Positions 17,443 through 25,327 of a stretch of DNA of 64,000 nt are shown in pieces. The stretch spans positions 62,001 to 126,000 of the forward strand of contig JAGSHI010000001.1 of the NCBI GenBank assembly GCA_023954635.1, read 5' to 3'. The notes under the pieces are model-generated. The model did not search any database, was not told where the DNA came from, and was given only the letters and a program-made list of their open reading frames with translations. Origin of the DNA: Bacteriovoracaceae bacterium. GTDB lineage: Bacteria > Bdellovibrionota > Bacteriovoracia > Bacteriovoracales > Bacteriovoracaceae. The position numbers were made by a program, and so were the translations under genes. Within the stretch, counting starts at the first letter, position 1. Each line of letters opens with the position of its first letter.

Positions 17443-17956
17443 ACTTATCTTTATCACTCTATTCATGCTCCTAGCTTCTTGCTCAAATTTGAGTAAGAAC
17501 TTTATTAAACAAGGAAAGCAAAACGTTAGAGGTGGATATAGTAAAAATGTTAAATGGGATTCAACTCTTTCATTTAATAGATATTCTTGGTTTCATGAAC
17601 TTACTATGATGTTTGATCTAATGATCGTCGATCTCGATGAGAACTCACCCTTTTATAATTGGCTATCAGATGATGAAAAAGCAGATGTGGCCAACTGTAA
17701 CCGCTTTCAAGTGGCCCTTCTTTATAGCTTGGATGATAGAAGAATATCTAAAAAAGATTTATTAAATCAGTTTGAAGAACAGGGACATGAGCAATTATTG
17801 TTGTCACATTTCACTTCTAACTTTAAGCTCCATCCAGATTTAGAAAGCATGTCTCTCCAACTCTATGATATTTATGGCTTTTGTAAAAAGGGCATTGATA
17901 GCAAAAAAGCACCTTCTGTCCTATTCCCGGGCTTTCCCAACCTTATGTTAAAATAA
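17432..17956 (+). CDS. Lipoprotein of unknown function
   Basis: This is a 174-aa protein with a lipoprotein signal (MKNKLIFITLFMLLASC; cysteine at residue 17). The mature part has an amphipathic helix-rich pattern (WFHELTMMFDLMIVDLDE, then WLSDDEKADVANCNRFQ). I recognise no family. It overlaps the end of the hydrolase-like gene by 11 nt, so it is translated from the same message as the GYF-PilZ and hydrolase-like genes. The three may form a functional unit at the envelope. Confidence 0.6.
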   Translation: MKNKLIFITLFMLLASCSNLSKNFIKQGKQNVRGGYSKNVKWDSTLSFNRYSWFHELTMMFDLMIVDLDENSPFYNWLSDDEKADVANCNRFQVALLYSLDDRRISKKDLLNQFEEQGHEQLLLSHFTSNFKLHPDLESMSLQLYDIYGFCKKGIDSKKAPSVLFPGFPNLMLK

Positions 17957-17977
17957 CACAGCTTAAGAGTCAGGTAA

Positions 17978-18007
17978 TTGATTGAATTTATAATATGATT
18001 TTATATA
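17978..18007 (+). promoter_or_regulatory. Possible promoter for the Ser/Thr kinase gene
   Basis: TTGATT at 17978-17983 is separated by 17-18 nt from TTATAT/TATATA at 18001-18007, about 100 nt before the kinase ATG. The surrounding gap is very AT-rich, so chance matches are likely. Confidence 0.3.
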
Positions 18008-18105
18008 TTCAGATACTTATCTATTTGTTCAAGGAAATTAATTTTATTCAGCTCTTTAGTTTTTAAAATAACCTCCGATAAGTTTCGTTAGGAGTACGCA
18101 TAAAT

Positions 18106-20217
18106 ATGGCGGATGAAAATAAAAGAGAAAGATTTGGACGATACCTCATTCTCGATCACTTAGTTGATGGAGGGATGGCGAAGATCTGTCGTGCAAGGTT
18201 TATTGGTGAGCAGGCCGATAAAGTTGTGGCCATTAAAATGGTCCAGCCGCAGTACTCAAAAGATGAGTCTTTTAAAACTATGTTTATGGATGAAATTGGA
18301 ATTACTTTCGATCTCATTCATCCAAATATTGTTCAAACTTATGATTACGGTGTTCACATGGATCAACTTTATGTTGCTATGGAATACTGTGATGGTAGAA
18401 ACCTAAAAGAATATCTTGATAAGCTGAAAGAAAGAAAGTTTGTCTTTCCTGTTGAAATTTCAGTTTATATTGTGACGCAAATTTGTCAGGGTCTTCATTA
18501 TGCCCACACATATACGAATAAGTTGACTGGTAAATCTGCAAATATTATTCACAGAGATATTTCACCACATAATATTATGTTAACTTTTGATGGCTCTATT
18601 AAGGTCATTGATTTTGGTATTGCTAAAGCTGATACAAACAGTGAAGCGACACAGGCCGGGACAATCAAAGGTAAACTTTCATATCTTGCACCTGAATACC
18701 TTGAAGGTGAAGAGCTAGATCCTCGTTATGATGAATTTGCTGTGGGGATTACTCTTTGGGAAATGCTTTGTTCAAGAAAGCTCTTTAAAGCTTCAAATGA
18801 CTTGGCTGTTCTGAAAAAGATTCAAGAGTGTAAAGTACCACCTCCATCTTCGATTAATCCGAATGTTCCAAAAGAACTAGATGAAATTGTGATGAAGGCT
18901 CTACATAAAGATAGAAATAAAAGATATGAAGATCTAGATAAGTTTAATAGAGCTTTGATGAAGTTTCTTTATACAAACTACTCAGACTTTAATGCAACTG
19001 ACCTTTCTTACTTTGCGAAAGAACTCTTTAAAGAAGATATCAAGGCAGATAGAGAAAAACTTTTCGAGTTTGGAAAAATTGATATTGCTCCTTATATTCA
19101 AGATTGGAAAAATGAGCAATCTGGTGGTGGTCCTAGTCCTGAGGCTGCTGAAGGTGGAGCCACTGAGTCCGATGCTGATTCAGGTGGAAAAAAAGAAAGT
19201 CGAGTTCTCGATTTTGGTTTTGAAGAAGAGAAAGATAAAACTCTTCCTAGAGCTAATAAAACATCAGCGAAGAAAGAAGAAGTTGATATTGATGATAAAT
19301 TTGCTCACTTAGATGAAGATAAGGAAATGTCTCTCGAGACTGGTCTCGATAAGATGAAAAAGAAGAAGGCCGATGCAAAAGAGCAAGAAGCAGCAGAAAA
19401 GCCTGAAAAGAAATCAGTAACAAGAGCGAAGCCAGCAGTAAGAAAAGCTGGTTCGACGAGAAAAATATCAAAGCCAGCTTCAACGACTACAGTTAAAACG
19501 AAAAAGTCGTCGACCACAAAAACAGGTACTCGAACAGTAAGAGTTCCAAAGAAAGAAGCACCTGATGTTAAGAAGTTCGCAGGTATTGCGGTTGCTGCAT
19601 TAGTTTTAGTTTATTTTGGGTGGTCTAAATTTACAGGTGATGATCCGACTATAGCAGATAATCCGGTGGCTAAAGATAGAAAGCCAGCTGATGATAATCC
19701 AGATTCTGAAAGAACGCCAGTTCCTACAAGTAAAGTATATGGAAAAATCCAATTACTCGGTTTCGATAAGTATAAGCAAAAAGCTTATGTAAATGGAAAA
19801 ACTGCCAATATGGGAATTTTGAGTGATATTAAAGTTGAAGCAGAAGCTGATCTCGTTCTAAGAATTCAAAAATCTGGTCGAATTCACTTTATTAAAAAGA
19901 TTAGAGTTCCTCAAGGTGATACAACTTCAATACGAGTTCCAGAGATGCCACCAGCATCGTATGGGTATCTTGTAACTTCAAGAGATTGTTTGAAAGGTAA
20001 GTTATATTTTTCTCTGTTTGGAGAAGACCGAGTTGAGAATCTTCCTATTCCAAGAAAGGGGGGAATTGCTTTCCCTGCTGAAATTGATAGTACAGGTCAT
20101 CTTAAGCCTAAAACCTATGAAGTCTTTTATCAAAAAGATGGAGAAGGGATTCAAAGGCGTGCTAAGTTTACAGTTACTAATGAAAATGACTCAATTGATT
20201 TCTGTGAGTCTATTTAA
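18106..20217 (+). CDS. Hanks-type Ser/Thr protein kinase, membrane-anchored
   Basis: The kinase domain spans about residues 11-290: glycine-rich loop LVDGGMAKICRA, ATP-binding lysine K44 in VVAIKMV, catalytic loop HRDISPHN (149-156), DFG at 169-171, then GTIKGKLSYLAPEYLEGE. The variant HRDISPHN loop is common in Myxococcota and Bdellovibrionota kinases. A long Lys/Glu/Ala-rich linker follows, then one transmembrane helix near residues 490-505 (IAVAALVLVYFGW), and an extracytoplasmic beta-rich domain of about 190 residues that may sense a ligand. It stands alone between a 149-nt leader and a convergent MAPEG gene. Confidence 0.9.
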   Translation: MADENKRERFGRYLILDHLVDGGMAKICRARFIGEQADKVVAIKMVQPQYSKDESFKTMFMDEIGITFDLIHPNIVQTYDYGVHMDQLYVAMEYCDGRNLKEYLDKLKERKFVFPVEISVYIVTQICQGLHYAHTYTNKLTGKSANIIHRDISPHNIMLTFDGSIKVIDFGIAKADTNSEATQAGTIKGKLSYLAPEYLEGEELDPRYDEFAVGITLWEMLCSRKLFKASNDLAVLKKIQECKVPPPSSINPNVPKELDEIVMKALHKDRNKRYEDLDKFNRALMKFLYTNYSDFNATDLSYFAKELFKEDIKADREKLFEFGKIDIAPYIQDWKNEQSGGGPSPEAAEGGATESDADSGGKKESRVLDFGFEEEKDKTLPRANKTSAKKEEVDIDDKFAHLDEDKEMSLETGLDKMKKKKADAKEQEAAEKPEKKSVTRAKPAVRKAGSTRKISKPASTTTVKTKKSSTTKTGTRTVRVPKKEAPDVKKFAGIAVAALVLVYFGWSKFTGDDPTIADNPVAKDRKPADDNPDSERTPVPTSKVYGKIQLLGFDKYKQKAYVNGKTANMGILSDIKVEAEADLVLRIQKSGRIHFIKKIRVPQGDTTSIRVPEMPPASYGYLVTSRDCLKGKLYFSLFGEDRVENLPIPRKGGIAFPAEIDSTGHLKPKTYEVFYQKDGEGIQRRAKFTVTNENDSIDFCESI

Positions 20218-20218
20218 G

Positions 20219-20626
20219 TTAGACACTGAAGATACAAACTAGCCACTCAATCATTATCACAATTTGAATTAGAAAAAAGGTAAACCTTAGGTATACAGCT
20301 ATAACTGATGTTGAACTAAGGTGAATGATCGATTGTAGGATTCTTGCTCCAAGAAAGTAGAGAGCAAAAGTATCTGTGATTTGATAGTACTGCTTGAAAA
20401 TACAAAAAAGAGCGAGTGTTGCAAAGATCGGAAGGTTTTCATAGCAGTTGGCGTGGGCGCGAACTAACCTTTGGTCAAAGCTTGTGACGTCGTCTCCACT
20501 AGGTGAAAATGAGTTGGCCGCTTTTTTGGCAAACAAAATTAAGAAGCTTCTTCTTAGAACGATGATAGTTAAAAGAAGGAGTGTCCAAGAAACGTAACCT
20601 ATAAGTGCAATCTCTATATTTTTCAT
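20219..20626 (-). CDS. MAPEG-family membrane protein
   Basis: This 135-aa, four-helix membrane protein has the MAPEG core FDQRLVRAHANCYENLPIF, where Arg, His-Ala-Asn and Glu-Asn are the conserved glutathione-site residues. MAPEG proteins include microsomal glutathione S-transferases and eicosanoid synthases; bacterial members are mostly uncharacterised. It converges with the kinase gene with a 1-nt gap and is preceded on its own strand by the Nramp-like gene, 180 nt away. Confidence 0.8.
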   Translation of the reverse strand: MKNIEIALIGYVSWTLLLLTIIVLRRSFLILFAKKAANSFSPSGDDVTSFDQRLVRAHANCYENLPIFATLALFCIFKQYYQITDTFALYFLGARILQSIIHLSSTSVIAVYLRFTFFLIQIVIMIEWLVCIFSV

Positions 20627-20671
20627 GGTACGTCACACCTTTTACGGGGTATGTGTCAAAAAAGGTACGTG

Positions 20672-20691
20672 GTACTTTCTAGTACTTTCTA
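20672..20691. repeat. Two tandem copies of GTACTTTCTA
   Basis: A perfect 10-bp unit repeats head to tail (20672-20681 and 20682-20691) upstream of the MAPEG start. It is flanked by TGTCA at about 20653 and TGACA at 20692, which form an interrupted dyad. It lies where MAPEG promoter elements would be, so it may be a binding site. No regulator can be named. Confidence 0.4.
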
Positions 20692-20806
20692 TGACACGGG
20701 TTACGTGTACGCAAATGTAGTCTGCGTTAAGTTCCTGTATATGTTATGATTTTAATATATGGAGCTACTTATATGAAACCTTTTTTTGGAGTAAGGGATT
20801 ACAATC

Positions 20807-22075
20807 CTAATTCGCAATAAACTCAAACCAAATCAAAGCAGCATTCACAAAAAACATAAGACCAACAATTCCATAACAGAAAAAGTTATAAGACGGCGAA
20901 TTGGTATATTCACCCATCACATCAGGGTCATTACATAACTTGATAATAAAGAGAAGAATTAGAGGAATAAGAATCCCATTAATGACTTGAGACCAAATTA
21001 AAATCCCAAAGAGATCAATACCTGGAATTAAGATGGCAAGAGCACCAAGAACTATGAGAGCTGTGAAAATAGTAAAGAAGTTTGGGGCCTCTTTAAAACT
21101 TTTGTCGACACCAGATTCCCAACCGAGCCCTTCACACACATAATAACTTGTCGCCAGAGGCAGTAGGGCAGCCGCGAAAATGGAAGCATTAAAAAGCCCA
21201 ATACCAAAAAGAATAGATGAATACTTTCCGGCCAAAGGCTCGAGCGCTAATGCCGCATCTTTAGCATCAGTTATGGAAACTCCCGAGGGGTAAATGATAG
21301 TTGCACAACAAACAATAATAAAAAGAGTAACCATAAACATAAAGAGACAACCAACAATAACATCTATTTTCGATTCCCAAAGATGTTTGACACTAATGCC
21401 TTTTTCGACAACTGCAGATTGAATATAGAATTGCATCCAAGGAGTGATCGTTGTCCCCATAAGGCCTACGATAATTGGCATATCGGTATATTGAATTTCT
21501 TTTATATTGGGAACAAAAACTGAAGTTGCAACCATCTGCCAATCCGGACCGGCCAAAAAACCAGAAACAATATAAGCTAGAAAAACCGTACAACCCGCAA
21601 GAAAAACTCTCTCTACAATTTTGTAATCACCTTTTATAACAAGAAGCCACACAAAAATAGAGCAAACGGGAACAGAGATATATTTAGAGACACCAAAGAT
21701 TTCACCAGAGGCCGCAATACCTGCAAACTCGGCCATCGTATTACCGAGATCTGCAATGATAAGAAAAATAACAGTATAGAATGTAATCTTAAGCCCAAAA
21801 CGTTCTCTAATGAGATCGGCAAGCCCTTTACCTGAAACAATCCCCATTCTGGCAGACATTTCTTGAACCATAATCAGAGCAACGGTAATAGGGAAGAGAA
21901 CCCAAAGTAATCGATAGCCTGTTTGAGCACCCGCCAGAGAATAGGTCGCTATACCACCAGCGTCGTTATCTATATTCGCTGTGATCAAACCAGGTCCAAC
22001 TATCCCCATGAGGATAATAAACTTGCTCCACAGAGTAACTTTCTTTTTCTTTTTTTCCGGCGCCATCTTATTCAT
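20807..22075 (-). CDS. Divergent Nramp-family divalent-metal transporter
   Basis: This is an 11-12-helix LeuT-fold transporter of about 420 aa, recognisable as Nramp from IVGPGLITAN and the overall helix layout. Both metal-site signatures differ from the canonical ones. The TM1 motif DPGN reads DAGG (residues 38-41), and the TM6 motif MPHN reads TPWM (211-214), so the metal-binding methionine is absent. Loss of that thioether is expected when the ion is hard, such as Mg2+, as in Nramp-related magnesium transporters (family knowledge). The upstream, coupled gene encodes a soluble MgtE_N-CBS protein, which supports Mg2+. Starts at 22075 (overlapping the upstream stop) and 22066 are both possible. 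Confidence 0.85.
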   Translation of the reverse strand: MNKMAPEKKKKKVTLWSKFIILMGIVGPGLITANIDNDAGGIATYSLAGAQTGYRLLWVLFPITVALIMVQEMSARMGIVSGKGLADLIRERFGLKITFYTVIFLIIADLGNTMAEFAGIAASGEIFGVSKYISVPVCSIFVWLLVIKGDYKIVERVFLAGCTVFLAYIVSGFLAGPDWQMVATSVFVPNIKEIQYTDMPIIVGLMGTTITPWMQFYIQSAVVEKGISVKHLWESKIDVIVGCLFMFMVTLFIIVCCATIIYPSGVSITDAKDAALALEPLAGKYSSILFGIGLFNASIFAAALLPLATSYYVCEGLGWESGVDKSFKEAPNFFTIFTALIVLGALAILIPGIDLFGILIWSQVINGILIPLILLFIIKLCNDPDVMGEYTNSPSYNFFCYGIVGLMFFVNAALIWFEFIAN

Positions 22076-23402
22076 CCAATAAGCGGTGTAAAACATCATC
22101 GACAGAAATTATGCCCAGTAGTTCATTCTCTCCATCAACGACAGGAATATTGATCAAGTTATATTTATCCATTATTTCTGCAACATCTTTCCAGTGGCTG
22201 TCTGGAGAGATTTTTTGGATATGTTTTGTCTCCATTATTTCTTCAAGTCGAATATCATCAGCTTGAATAAGAAGATCTCGAAGTTCTAGCGTTCCAAGTA
22301 GTTTGAAATCGTCATCAATCACATAGAGATCATAAATAGTTTCAAGCTCTTCGTGCTTTTCTCGAATTAATTCGAGAACATCTTTTCTCGTGAGATTTTT
22401 AGAGACTTCAAAAACTTCGGTAGACATCAAACCACCTGCAGAATCTTCTTCGTGTTCAAGAAGCTCACCAATTTCCTCTTGGATTTCTTCGTCTTGAATA
22501 TTGGAAATAATCTGGCCAGCTTTTTCCTCATCCATGTCATCTAAGATGTCGGCAGCATCATCAGTATCCATATTCTCAATGATTTTTGCCATTTCTTCAG
22601 GGTCTTTATCCTTAATCATGGACGATTGAACATCTTCTTCAACTTCGGCCAAAGTCTCAGCAGCAAGTTTTGGATGAAGGTCACTGAAGAGAGCGTCTCT
22701 CGCGTGAGTATCAAGTTCTTCTAGGATGTCGGCGATATCAGCAGGGTGAAGCTCTTCGATTTGTTCAGTGTTTAAACTCACCTTAACATTTGATTGAACT
22801 GACTTATCTGGAATAGCGAGAACGTATTTCCAATTGATAAGAGATTCCCGCGACAGGTAAATGGCCTTTGGTTTAACGACTTTGAAAACACCATCAATGA
22901 TTGGCTCAAAACCAAGACGTCTCATCATAGAACGAATACCAATTGCAGCGTGAGTTACTCTTAGGTTTTTTCCGGTTTTAATAAATTGAATATCATTTAC
23001 ACGAACAACTTTTTTTCCACTCGTATCAACGATTTGTCTGTCTAAAATAACTTTCCCAAGAGCAGGGTACTCGACAGTACTTCCATGAAATTGATTAGCA
23101 AGTAATGAGGCCATTACTTTTGTTTTCTTTGCTTTTGGATATGTTCTTGATCGACCGATGTCTGATTCTGATTTAATAATAATTTTTTTATAACTGAACG
23201 TTTTTACATCATCCCATTTAATATAAAAAAGTTGTTTATTTTTGGTGTATTGAATAGCAAGTACAACGGGATAGATTTCTTCATAATCGACAAAAAAATC
23301 AGTTAGGGTTCCTAACTTGTTTCCGTCTTCTGTAATAATTGGAGTTCCAAGACTTCTTGAAAAATGCAGGGATATATCGGAAAAGTATTCAAATACCGAC
23401 AT
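22068..23402 (-). CDS. PRC-barrel/MgtE_N/CBS protein without membrane domain
   Basis: This 444-aa soluble protein consists of two PRC-barrel-like segments (about residues 18-75 and 100-155), an MgtE N-terminal superhelical domain (about 195-300: LHPADIADILEELDTHAR, then EEMAKIIENMDTDDAADIL), and a CBS pair to the end (SAGGLMSTEVFEVS, then IINIPVVDGENELLG-like NLINIPVVDG). In true MgtE these parts sense Mg2+ and gate a fused five-helix channel, but here no transmembrane helix is present. The downstream gene encodes an Nramp-like transporter and is translationally coupled, so this protein probably regulates it. AAGGAG precedes the ATG. It starts 1 nt after the DUF299 gene stop. Confidence 0.88.
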   Translation of the reverse strand: MSVFEYFSDISLHFSRSLGTPIITEDGNKLGTLTDFFVDYEEIYPVVLAIQYTKNKQLFYIKWDDVKTFSYKKIIIKSESDIGRSRTYPKAKKTKVMASLLANQFHGSTVEYPALGKVILDRQIVDTSGKKVVRVNDIQFIKTGKNLRVTHAAIGIRSMMRRLGFEPIIDGVFKVVKPKAIYLSRESLINWKYVLAIPDKSVQSNVKVSLNTEQIEELHPADIADILEELDTHARDALFSDLHPKLAAETLAEVEEDVQSSMIKDKDPEEMAKIIENMDTDDAADILDDMDEEKAGQIISNIQDEEIQEEIGELLEHEEDSAGGLMSTEVFEVSKNLTRKDVLELIREKHEELETIYDLYVIDDDFKLLGTLELRDLLIQADDIRLEEIMETKHIQKISPDSHWKDVAEIMDKYNLINIPVVDGENELLGIISVDDVLHRLLDE

Positions 23403-23403
23403 C

Positions 23404-24246
23404 CTACTCCTTGTTTTGCTTAAAGATATTATTCTTTCTCATATTTAGAAGCTTCATAATTTCGGCAGCAGTTTCTTCTATCGCTTTCCCCGTAATGTTA
23501 AAAACAGGCCAGCGCTTATTCTGTTCAAACAAATCTTCAGCATACTCTATTTCTTGAACGACTTTCGATTGATTTGCATAATCTCCAGTATGTTGACCGG
23601 CTCCTAGCTGTGAAAGTCTTCGTCTTCGAATTTCACTTAAGGCCTCTGGATTAATTGTTAAAGCAAATATTTTTCTTTGGTCAATTTTGTAGAGATGTTC
23701 AGGTAAAGATTGATCAAGAATGATTGGAATATTAACAACTTTGTATCCTCTATGGGATAAGTAAACTGAAAGGGGAGTCTTACTCGTTCGGCTAATACCA
23801 ACAAGAATGACATCGGCAAGATGTAGTGAATCTACATTTCTCCCGTCATCATGATTCATTGTAAACTCCATCGCAGCGACTCGATTAAAATAATCGTCAT
23901 TCACTTGATGAAGTAGTCCCGGTTCGTTACTTGGTTCTTGTTCAAAATAATTAGCAAAGGTTGTGAGAGCAGGACCGAGTAGATCTAGAGTTCTTACGTG
24001 TTTTGTTCTTGAAAGTTCTGCAATATGTTCACGAAGTTCAGCTTGAACAACCGTAAATATAATTAAGTCGTGATGTATCGCGGCCTCCGTGAAGACTGCA
24101 TCGATCTGTTCTTTGCTTCTAACGTTCTTGTAACGAGTGAAATAAACATCTCTATCTTTGAATTGTGCCATGGTTGCACGACAAATTGCTGTAGCTGTTT
24201 CACCTGTACCATCAGAGATAATGATGATTTTGAGTCTATTATTCAT
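23404..24246 (-). CDS. DUF299 kinase/pyrophosphorylase (PEP synthase or PPDK regulatory protein)
   Basis: These regulators phosphorylate and dephosphorylate phosphoenolpyruvate synthase (PSRP) or pyruvate phosphate dikinase (PDRP), with ADP as phosphate donor. The family hallmarks are present: an N-terminal IIISDGTGETA, the P-loop-like GISRTSKTPLS at about residues 150-160, and the C-terminal RRRRLSQL with QEIEYAEDLF. Length (280 aa) fits. Neither target enzyme is encoded in the window, so PSRP and PDRP cannot be told apart. The gene heads an operon with the MgtE-like and Nramp-like genes; PEP synthase and PPDK are Mg2+-dependent, a loose thematic link. Confidence 0.88.
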   Translation of the reverse strand: MNNRLKIIIISDGTGETATAICRATMAQFKDRDVYFTRYKNVRSKEQIDAVFTEAAIHHDLIIFTVVQAELREHIAELSRTKHVRTLDLLGPALTTFANYFEQEPSNEPGLLHQVNDDYFNRVAAMEFTMNHDDGRNVDSLHLADVILVGISRTSKTPLSVYLSHRGYKVVNIPIILDQSLPEHLYKIDQRKIFALTINPEALSEIRRRRLSQLGAGQHTGDYANQSKVVQEIEYAEDLFEQNKRWPVFNITGKAIEETAAEIMKLLNMRKNNIFKQNKE

Positions 24247-24275
24247 TAGGGCCTCACGATAATTTTTCTTTGCTC

Positions 24276-24310
24276 AGGTATAGATTGATTTTATCAAAAT
24301 TACTATACCT
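24276..24310. promoter_or_regulatory. Dyad upstream of the DUF299-MgtE-Nramp operon
   Basis: An 8-bp perfect inverted repeat (AGGTATAG at 24276-24283, CTATACCT at 24303-24310) encloses a second pair (ATTTT and AAAAT) at nearly the same centre. It lies 30 nt before the DUF299 start and has no T run on either side, so an operator or 5'-UTR structure is likelier than a terminator. Confidence 0.45.
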
Positions 24311-24361
24311 TAAATACCGGGAAATATTAGGATTGTATGTGTTTTAGAGTAAAAGGATCAG

Positions 24362-25327
24362 TTAATTTCTCTCTAGAAATTCATCAATATCCTGGAAGAT
24401 TTTCTGTTTCTCATTGAGAGGATGATATTCAGTTTTTGGTTGGATCTTATTAAAAAATGTTCTTTGTGACTTTGCGAGTTGTCTTGTGTGTATGAAAATC
24501 TCTTCTGATAAGTCCTCTTCAGTTTTATCTCCTGCTTTAAGAAATTCGACTACTTCTTTGTAACCAATTGATCCGAGGGCCTTCTCTGATCCGTCGTGGC
24601 CTAGATTAAACAAATTTCGTACTTCATCTATTAGGCCAGATTCAACCATGCCTTTTGCACGGTCTTTGATGAGTGGATAATGTTCATCTTTTGGAATATT
24701 GAGATAGATATGATGGATGTCCCAGTTGTGCTTGGCGTCTTCAGCTAAGTTATAAGGATCCAGTTCGTCCATTTTATTTTTTTGTTCAGAGTACGGGGTT
24801 CCTGTACTTAGGCAATGCTCTAATGCACGGGTAATTCTGTAATGATCATTGGCATGTAAATTTTCATATGAGGTAAGATCTTCTTTTTTCAAAAGCTCTC
24901 TTACAGCTTCAAAGCCAGAGTCATTCTTTAGTTTTTCAATCTTTTGTTTAATATGGTCTGGAGTCGTAGGGGACTCGTACATTCCTTTTACAAGTGCTCT
25001 TAAATAAAATGCACTTCCTCCAACCAGGATTGGAATGATATTTTTTTTATGAAGTGATTCAATCTTGTCTTCGGCAAGGTTGATAAAATGAGAAGCATTG
25101 AAGTCGTCTTTTATGCTTACAATATCTATTAGATCGTGAGGATGTTCAGCCTGTTCAGGTTTTGTGGGTTTTGCTGTACCAATTTCAAGTTCTTTATAAA
25201 AACAAAGACTATCAAAATTTAAGATAATACTCTCTTTGTTTTTATCTTTTAAATATTTTCCAATTTCTATACTTGTACTAGTCTTCCCTGTTCCAGTTGG
25301 ACCACTAACAATGACAACTTTGTTCAC
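24362..25327 (-). CDS. miaA: tRNA dimethylallyltransferase
   Basis: MiaA transfers a dimethylallyl group to A37 of tRNAs reading UNN codons, the first step of ms2i6A. The P-loop is SGPTGTGKTSTS at residues 8-19. The substrate-binding segments are NFDSLCFYKELEIGTAKP (D and S of the conserved DSxQxY region) and LVGGSAFYLRAL, and the C-terminus carries GSIGYKEVVEFL and TRQLAKSQRTFF. Length (321 aa) is normal. The GTG start overlaps the mutL stop (GTGA), and mutL-miaA adjacency is widespread, which supports both calls. Confidence 0.95.
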   Translation of the reverse strand: MNKVVIVSGPTGTGKTSTSIEIGKYLKDKNKESIILNFDSLCFYKELEIGTAKPTKPEQAEHPHDLIDIVSIKDDFNASHFINLAEDKIESLHKKNIIPILVGGSAFYLRALVKGMYESPTTPDHIKQKIEKLKNDSGFEAVRELLKKEDLTSYENLHANDHYRITRALEHCLSTGTPYSEQKNKMDELDPYNLAEDAKHNWDIHHIYLNIPKDEHYPLIKDRAKGMVESGLIDEVRNLFNLGHDGSEKALGSIGYKEVVEFLKAGDKTEEDLSEEIFIHTRQLAKSQRTFFNKIQPKTEYHPLNEKQKIFQDIDEFLERN

